DNA of 8,748 nucleotides, taken from assembly GCA_015259305.1 (NCBI GenBank), contig JABZGO010000064.1:1-8748 (forward strand), in the 5' to 3' direction. The notes under the pieces were generated by a model, which was not told the origin of the DNA, did not search any database, and saw only the letters and a list, made by a program, of their open reading frames with translations. Below are positions 6,791 through 8,748 of the stretch, piece after piece; position 1 is the stretch's first letter; each line of letters opens with the position of its first letter. This DNA is from Alloprevotella tannerae (GTDB lineage Bacteria; Bacteroidota; Bacteroidia; Bacteroidales; Bacteroidaceae). Position numbers and translations under genes: made by a program.

Positions 6791-6941
6791 TTATATCTTT
6801 CTTCTACATCAAACCACAACTATATCTAATTATCAAGGCGTTATCTATCTATCTGCTGCGCTTCGTAGAACTATTGTAGAACAACTGCATTTTCTTTGAA
6901 AGAAGTGCGAGGAATAATTCAAAGATAAGCATTTTTCGTGG

Positions 6942-6979
6942 AACACAAAAACCCGCACCGGTAAAAGTACGGGTGCGGG
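6942..6979 (-). terminator. Terminator of the phage lysis operon
   Basis: CCCGCACC (6952-6959) pairs with GGTGCGGG (6972-6979) around a 12-base loop. On the minus strand the stem is followed by TTTTTGTG (6944-6951). It lies 30 bases beyond the stop of the last lysis gene. The second copy of the 12-bp ACCGGTAAAAGT repeat (6957-6968) forms part of its loop. Confidence 0.88.
6957..6968 (+). repeat. 12-bp direct repeat, right copy
   Basis: ACCGGTAAAAGT, identical to 6180-6191. It overlaps the hairpin of the lysis-operon terminator, so it may be retained for that reason rather than as a recombination site. Confidence 0.5.
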
Positions 6980-7009
6980 AAAACAAACAAAAGATCAAAT
7001 GAAGAACTA

Positions 7010-7516
7010 CTATCTTATTTTGCGTTTTATGTAGATGTATATAAGAAAGACAAGGACGGCAACGCAAGCAAGGCGGCCGATACTGATTAGCATTTTGTCT
7101 AATAGCGTGCGTCTCTGTTTCGGCAGTGGCCGTGCCTCCTCGCGCTGCACCTGCTGCACTGCTTTCTTCTCATCCTTTCGCAACGTTGTTACAGTGGTTG
7201 AGGCTGCTCGCTGCTGTTGTTTTTGTGCGTGGCTGTGCCTGCCGTGCTTGATGGCCGCAACGCCCCAAAAGTGCATTGTGCCTGCGCTATCAATTTCGAC
7301 AACGCCGCCACCTTCTACAAATCGAACAAACGTACTATCAGCGCGCGCAACCTCCGTCGTCTCTGTTGAGGTGTTCTCGTTCGTCACGCTTGAGCTATCA
7401 AGCGTTATGCGTGTCGTGTCTGTGTACGTCGTCTCTCTTATTGCGTGCTGCTTCGTTTTGCAGCCTGCAAGCGCTGCAATTGCAAGCGCTGCAATCATTA
7501 TTCTAATTTTGCTCAT
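7010..7516 (-). CDS. Lipoprotein with C-terminal anchor, putative unimolecular spanin
   Basis: The 168-residue product has a lipoprotein signal (lipobox LAGC, lipidated Cys19), a long polar stretch (20-140), and a hydrophobic C-terminal segment (about 145-163) ending KRKIR. The N-terminus would sit in the outer membrane by lipid and the C-terminus in the inner membrane, tail inside by the positive-inside rule. That layout defines unimolecular spanins such as phage T1 gp11, which disrupt the outer membrane at lysis by fusing the two membranes. The periplasmic part is Ser/Thr-rich at 29-61 and Gln/Arg/Lys-rich from about 90, where helix or coiled coil is possible. Its ATG overlaps the endolysin stop by four bases (ATGA), as expected in a lysis cassette. 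Role is inferred from topology and position; sequence homology was not tested. It may alternatively be a phage lipoprotein of other function. Confidence 0.75.
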   Translation of the reverse strand: MSKIRIMIAALAIAALAGCKTKQHAIRETTYTDTTRITLDSSSVTNENTSTETTEVARADSTFVRFVEGGGVVEIDSAGTMHFWGVAAIKHGRHSHAQKQQQRAASTTVTTLRKDEKKAVQQVQREEARPLPKQRRTLLDKMLISIGRLACVAVLVFLIYIYIKRKIR

Positions 7517-8040
7517 ACCGAAAGTCCGTTAAAGGTTATTGCGTTAATTCTCCTGCGCCATCCGTTAATAAAACGCGCTTGCGTTGGATTGTTTCTTACA
7601 ATAGCCTCAACGAAAGCAAGACGCGCGGCTTTCAGCTTGTCAAACAACGCGCGCGGTTCTGCATCATTGAGCGATAAGATAGTGCGCGGCCCGAATACGC
7701 CGTCCTGCGTCAATCCTAATACGCGCTGCGTTGCTTTGAGCGCGTGCCGACCGCTGCACCACACCCAATCGACAATAAGATTTGCAACGGCTTGCGAGTG
7801 TATCAAATCACCCGCCGCCAAATCCCAATAATATTGCTTGTAGATGCTCATCCACTCATCTGTTGAGATTCTCTTCAAATCCTCCACCGTTGGCCGTGGT
7901 CTGCCGTGGTTGCGGCGAAACTGAATGAAAGTTGCAAGCGTAACGCCTTTGTTCGTTGCTCCGCCTCGGTCGTGCGGGTCGTTTACGAAACCGCCCTCAA
8001 ACTTCAATATGAAGGGCACTAACACCTTGTAATTTGCCAT
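7513..8040 (-). CDS. Phage endolysin, GH108-type N-acetylmuramidase
   Basis: Peptidoglycan hydrolase that cuts the glycan strand for host lysis. The 175 residues show a GH108 catalytic domain (about 8-95) with KFEGGFVNDPHDRGGATNKGVT, where Glu15 of the EGG motif is the expected catalytic acid, followed by WMSIYKQYYWD. The C-terminal part (about 100-170) matches the PG_binding_3 domain: GLTQDGVFGPRTILSLN, then a terminal FINGWRRRINAI. No signal peptide is present, so export would depend on a holin. The start at 8040 is chosen over an in-frame ATG at 8100 because an AGGAGG site sits four bases upstream, homology begins here, and the longer start would overlap the preceding gene by 49 bases. Length is typical of the family. 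The stop overlaps the spanin-like gene start. Confidence 0.93.
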   Translation of the reverse strand: MANYKVLVPFILKFEGGFVNDPHDRGGATNKGVTLATFIQFRRNHGRPRPTVEDLKRISTDEWMSIYKQYYWDLAAGDLIHSQAVANLIVDWVWCSGRHALKATQRVLGLTQDGVFGPRTILSLNDAEPRALFDKLKAARLAFVEAIVRNNPTQARFINGWRRRINAITFNGLSV

Positions 8041-8044
8041 ATTT

Positions 8045-8050
8045 CCTCCT
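8045..8050 (-). promoter_or_regulatory. Strong Shine-Dalgarno site deciding the endolysin start
   Basis: The minus strand reads AAAAGGAGGAAAT then ATG. AGGAGG is a full anti-Shine-Dalgarno match, unusual in Bacteroidetes, where leaders are normally A/T-rich without one. None of the other genes here has such a site. Confidence 0.8.
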
Positions 8051-8051
8051 T

Positions 8052-8390
8052 TTAATAATTGTTTTGCGGTTCGCGCCTTGCACAGCCTTTCACAACGCAC
8101 TTATAGCGCTGTATCTCTAATTCAAGGCGCGCCTTCTCCTTCGTTATTTCTAACACCTCATTGTTGAGGCTGCGCAGTCGCTCTGTTTGGTCGGCGAAAC
8201 GCTGTTCCTTTTCTTTCAGCTGCTCCTGCAAAAAGTTTACCGCCTCTCGCAAAACGTTGAACTCGACATTGTCCGCCTCTGCCTCTTCCTTGCGTGCGTT
8301 GGTCTTGCGGTTGATAAAGTAGCGGATTGCCTCCCAGCCGCCTATTGCTGTAATCGCTGATAAAATGTACTCAAATATCTGTAAGGTCAT
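8052..8390 (-). CDS. Phage membrane coiled-coil protein, holin candidate
   Basis: The 112 residues have a single hydrophobic N-terminal segment (about 4-25, with GGWEA at 17-21), a basic patch RKTNARK, then a long charged helix with heptad-like pattern (about 35-95), and a short Cys-containing tail CVVKGCARREP (Cys98 and Cys103). Small proteins with this layout, including the paired C-terminal Cys followed by Arg and Pro, recur beside lysozyme genes in Bacteroides-type prophages; this is from memory. Its place directly before the endolysin (11-base gap) and its membrane segment make it the only holin candidate in view, but one membrane segment with a large coiled-coil domain is atypical. It follows the methyltransferase by 11 bases with an A-rich leader and no Shine-Dalgarno site. 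Confidence 0.7.
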   Translation of the reverse strand: MTLQIFEYILSAITAIGGWEAIRYFINRKTNARKEEAEADNVEFNVLREAVNFLQEQLKEKEQRFADQTERLRSLNNEVLEITKEKARLELEIQRYKCVVKGCARREPQNNY

Positions 8391-8401
8391 CTTTTTTTAT
8401 T

Positions 8402-8748
8402 TTATCGCCAATTTGGCAAAGTGTAAAACATTTGGTCTTCATACCCGCGGGCGTTATCCGCTAAAACCATTTTACGCGCGACTTTCTCGCATTTCGAAAA
8501 CGGGTTTCGCGTACCGAATTTCTCCATTGCTCCGAATAATTCTACAATCTGCGACTTGTTAGACGTGAAATAAATAAAGTGTCTATTTTCAAACAAAGAC
8601 ACAACATCCAGATAGTCTGTCAATTTCCAATAGCTATCGTAGCTTTTGACGTCTGTTGACAAATAGGGCGGGTCGCAAATGAAGACGGCCGTCTTATCAT
8701 CGTCAAATTTCGCTGCAAGCGTTTTGTAATCTTCGCTCACTCTCTCGA
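8402..8748 (-). CDS. D12-class DNA adenine N6-methyltransferase, N-terminus off window
   Basis: Transfers methyl from S-adenosylmethionine to the N6 of adenine in DNA. Only the C-terminal 115 codons are seen. FICDPPYLSTDVKSYDSYW contains motif IV DPPY (8663-8674), the catalytic signature, and the downstream HFIYFTSNKSQIVELF fits the D12/Dam family core. A GTG at 8738-8740 could be read as a start, but the frame stays open to the edge with no stop, and family members carry the cofactor-binding motif upstream of DPPY, so this is a fragment of a longer gene rather than a 112-residue protein. It starts the lysis operon seen here, 11 bases ahead of the coiled-coil gene. Phage copies commonly protect phage DNA from host restriction or mimic host methylation. 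The target sequence cannot be read from this part. Confidence 0.88.
   Translation of the reverse strand, partial: ERVSEDYKTLAAKFDDDKTAVFICDPPYLSTDVKSYDSYWKLTDYLDVVSLFENRHFIYFTSNKSQIVELFGAMEKFGTRNPFSKCEKVARKMVLADNARGYEDQMFYTLPNWR

Larger units (their letters stand above)
6584..6812 (+). repeat. 14-bp direct repeat pair flanking about 200 bp
   Basis: TTCTTCTACATCAA is present exactly at 6584-6597 and 6799-6812. The first copy overlaps the end of the tandem array. The 201 bases between hold the C/G hairpin and the CACAACATA inverted repeat and no convincing gene. An exact 14-bp match is unlikely by chance in so short a region. It may record a duplication, a small inserted element or an attachment-type site. 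Confidence 0.55.
6245..6941. other. Gene-less junction interval rich in repeats
   Basis: No reading frame here looks like a protein: the frames are short, low in conserved motifs and interrupted by hairpins. The interval holds an inverted repeat AAGCAAG/CTTGCTT (6310-6316, 6339-6345), a hairpin CCTTGC-GCGA-GCAAGG with a GNRA-type loop (6367-6382), the 22-bp tandem array, a 14-bp direct repeat, a C/G hairpin, a CACAACATA/TATGTTGTG inverted repeat and a TATC triplicate (6842-6853). No tRNA or rRNA was found. It separates plus-strand accessory genes from the minus-strand phage module and probably contains the element boundary. Confidence 0.6.
6942..8748 (-). mobile_element. Left end of a prophage or remnant, lysis module
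   Basis: Four adjacent minus-strand genes, an adenine methyltransferase, a membrane coiled-coil protein, an endolysin and a spanin-like lipoprotein, with gaps of at most 11 bases or a 4-base overlap, form a late phage-type operon ending in a strong terminator. No integrase, transposase or structural gene is in view, so the type of phage and whether it is intact cannot be told. The module is rich in CGCG, unlike the AT-rich accessory genes on the other side. The exact left boundary is unresolved; the element continues past the right edge. Confidence 0.65.

Noticed and set aside
6589..6819. Minus-strand frame of 76 codons in the junction interval
   Set aside because: It spans the 14-bp repeats and the C/G hairpin and shows no protein-like pattern or start context.
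7035..7532. Plus-strand frame of 165 codons across the spanin-like gene
   Set aside because: Antisense to a gene with clear lipobox, membrane anchor and coupled start; its hydrophobic patches mirror those features.
8041..8100. Longer endolysin start at 8100
   Set aside because: It would overlap the upstream gene by 49 bases and add 20 residues without homology; the strong AGGAGG site marks the start at 8040.

Overview
The window looks like a piece of a Bacteroidales (Bacteroidota) chromosome, possibly Prevotellaceae-like, though the family is only a guess. Three things support this: a 590-residue six-repeat ribosomal protein S1 (rpsA), gene starts in A/T-rich leaders without Shine-Dalgarno sites, and exact matches to the Bacteroides -7 promoter box (TAnnTTTG) upstream of pgk and rpsA.

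Positions 1-4641 are core chromosome. On the minus strand, in transcription order, lie a small lipoprotein gene, riboflavin synthase (ribE), endonuclease III (nth) and phosphoglycerate kinase (pgk, cut off by the left edge). The first three are packed tightly: a 5-base gap, then a 4-base ATGA overlap. pgk has a promoter of its own in the 82-base gap after nth. Diverging from this cluster, rpsA runs on the plus strand and ends in a strong intrinsic terminator.

Positions 4642-6245 are accessory DNA. Two plus-strand genes encode small cytoplasmic proteins that resemble immunity proteins of contact-dependent or polymorphic toxin systems. No toxin gene is visible, so they may be an orphan, acquired-immunity pair. 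After the second gene come a GC-rich structured element and an intrinsic terminator.

Positions 6246-6941 hold no convincing gene but are full of structure: an exact 22-bp-period tandem array (six clear units plus one degenerate) whose last clear unit inverts the repeat core, a 14-bp direct repeat 215 bp apart, a bulged C/G hairpin, inverted repeats, and a 12-bp direct repeat that brackets the whole interval (6180-6191 and 6957-6968). This is probably the junction between the chromosome and a phage-derived element.

Positions 6942-8748 are a minus-strand phage module, read right to left: the C-terminal part of a D12-class adenine methyltransferase (runs off the right edge), a one-membrane-segment coiled-coil protein (holin candidate), a GH108-type endolysin with an unusually good Shine-Dalgarno site, and a lipoprotein with a C-terminal membrane anchor that has the layout of a unimolecular spanin. 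A terminator follows. Together the last three can supply inner-membrane permeabilisation, wall cleavage and outer-membrane disruption, a compact Gram-negative lysis cassette at the left end of a prophage or prophage remnant.
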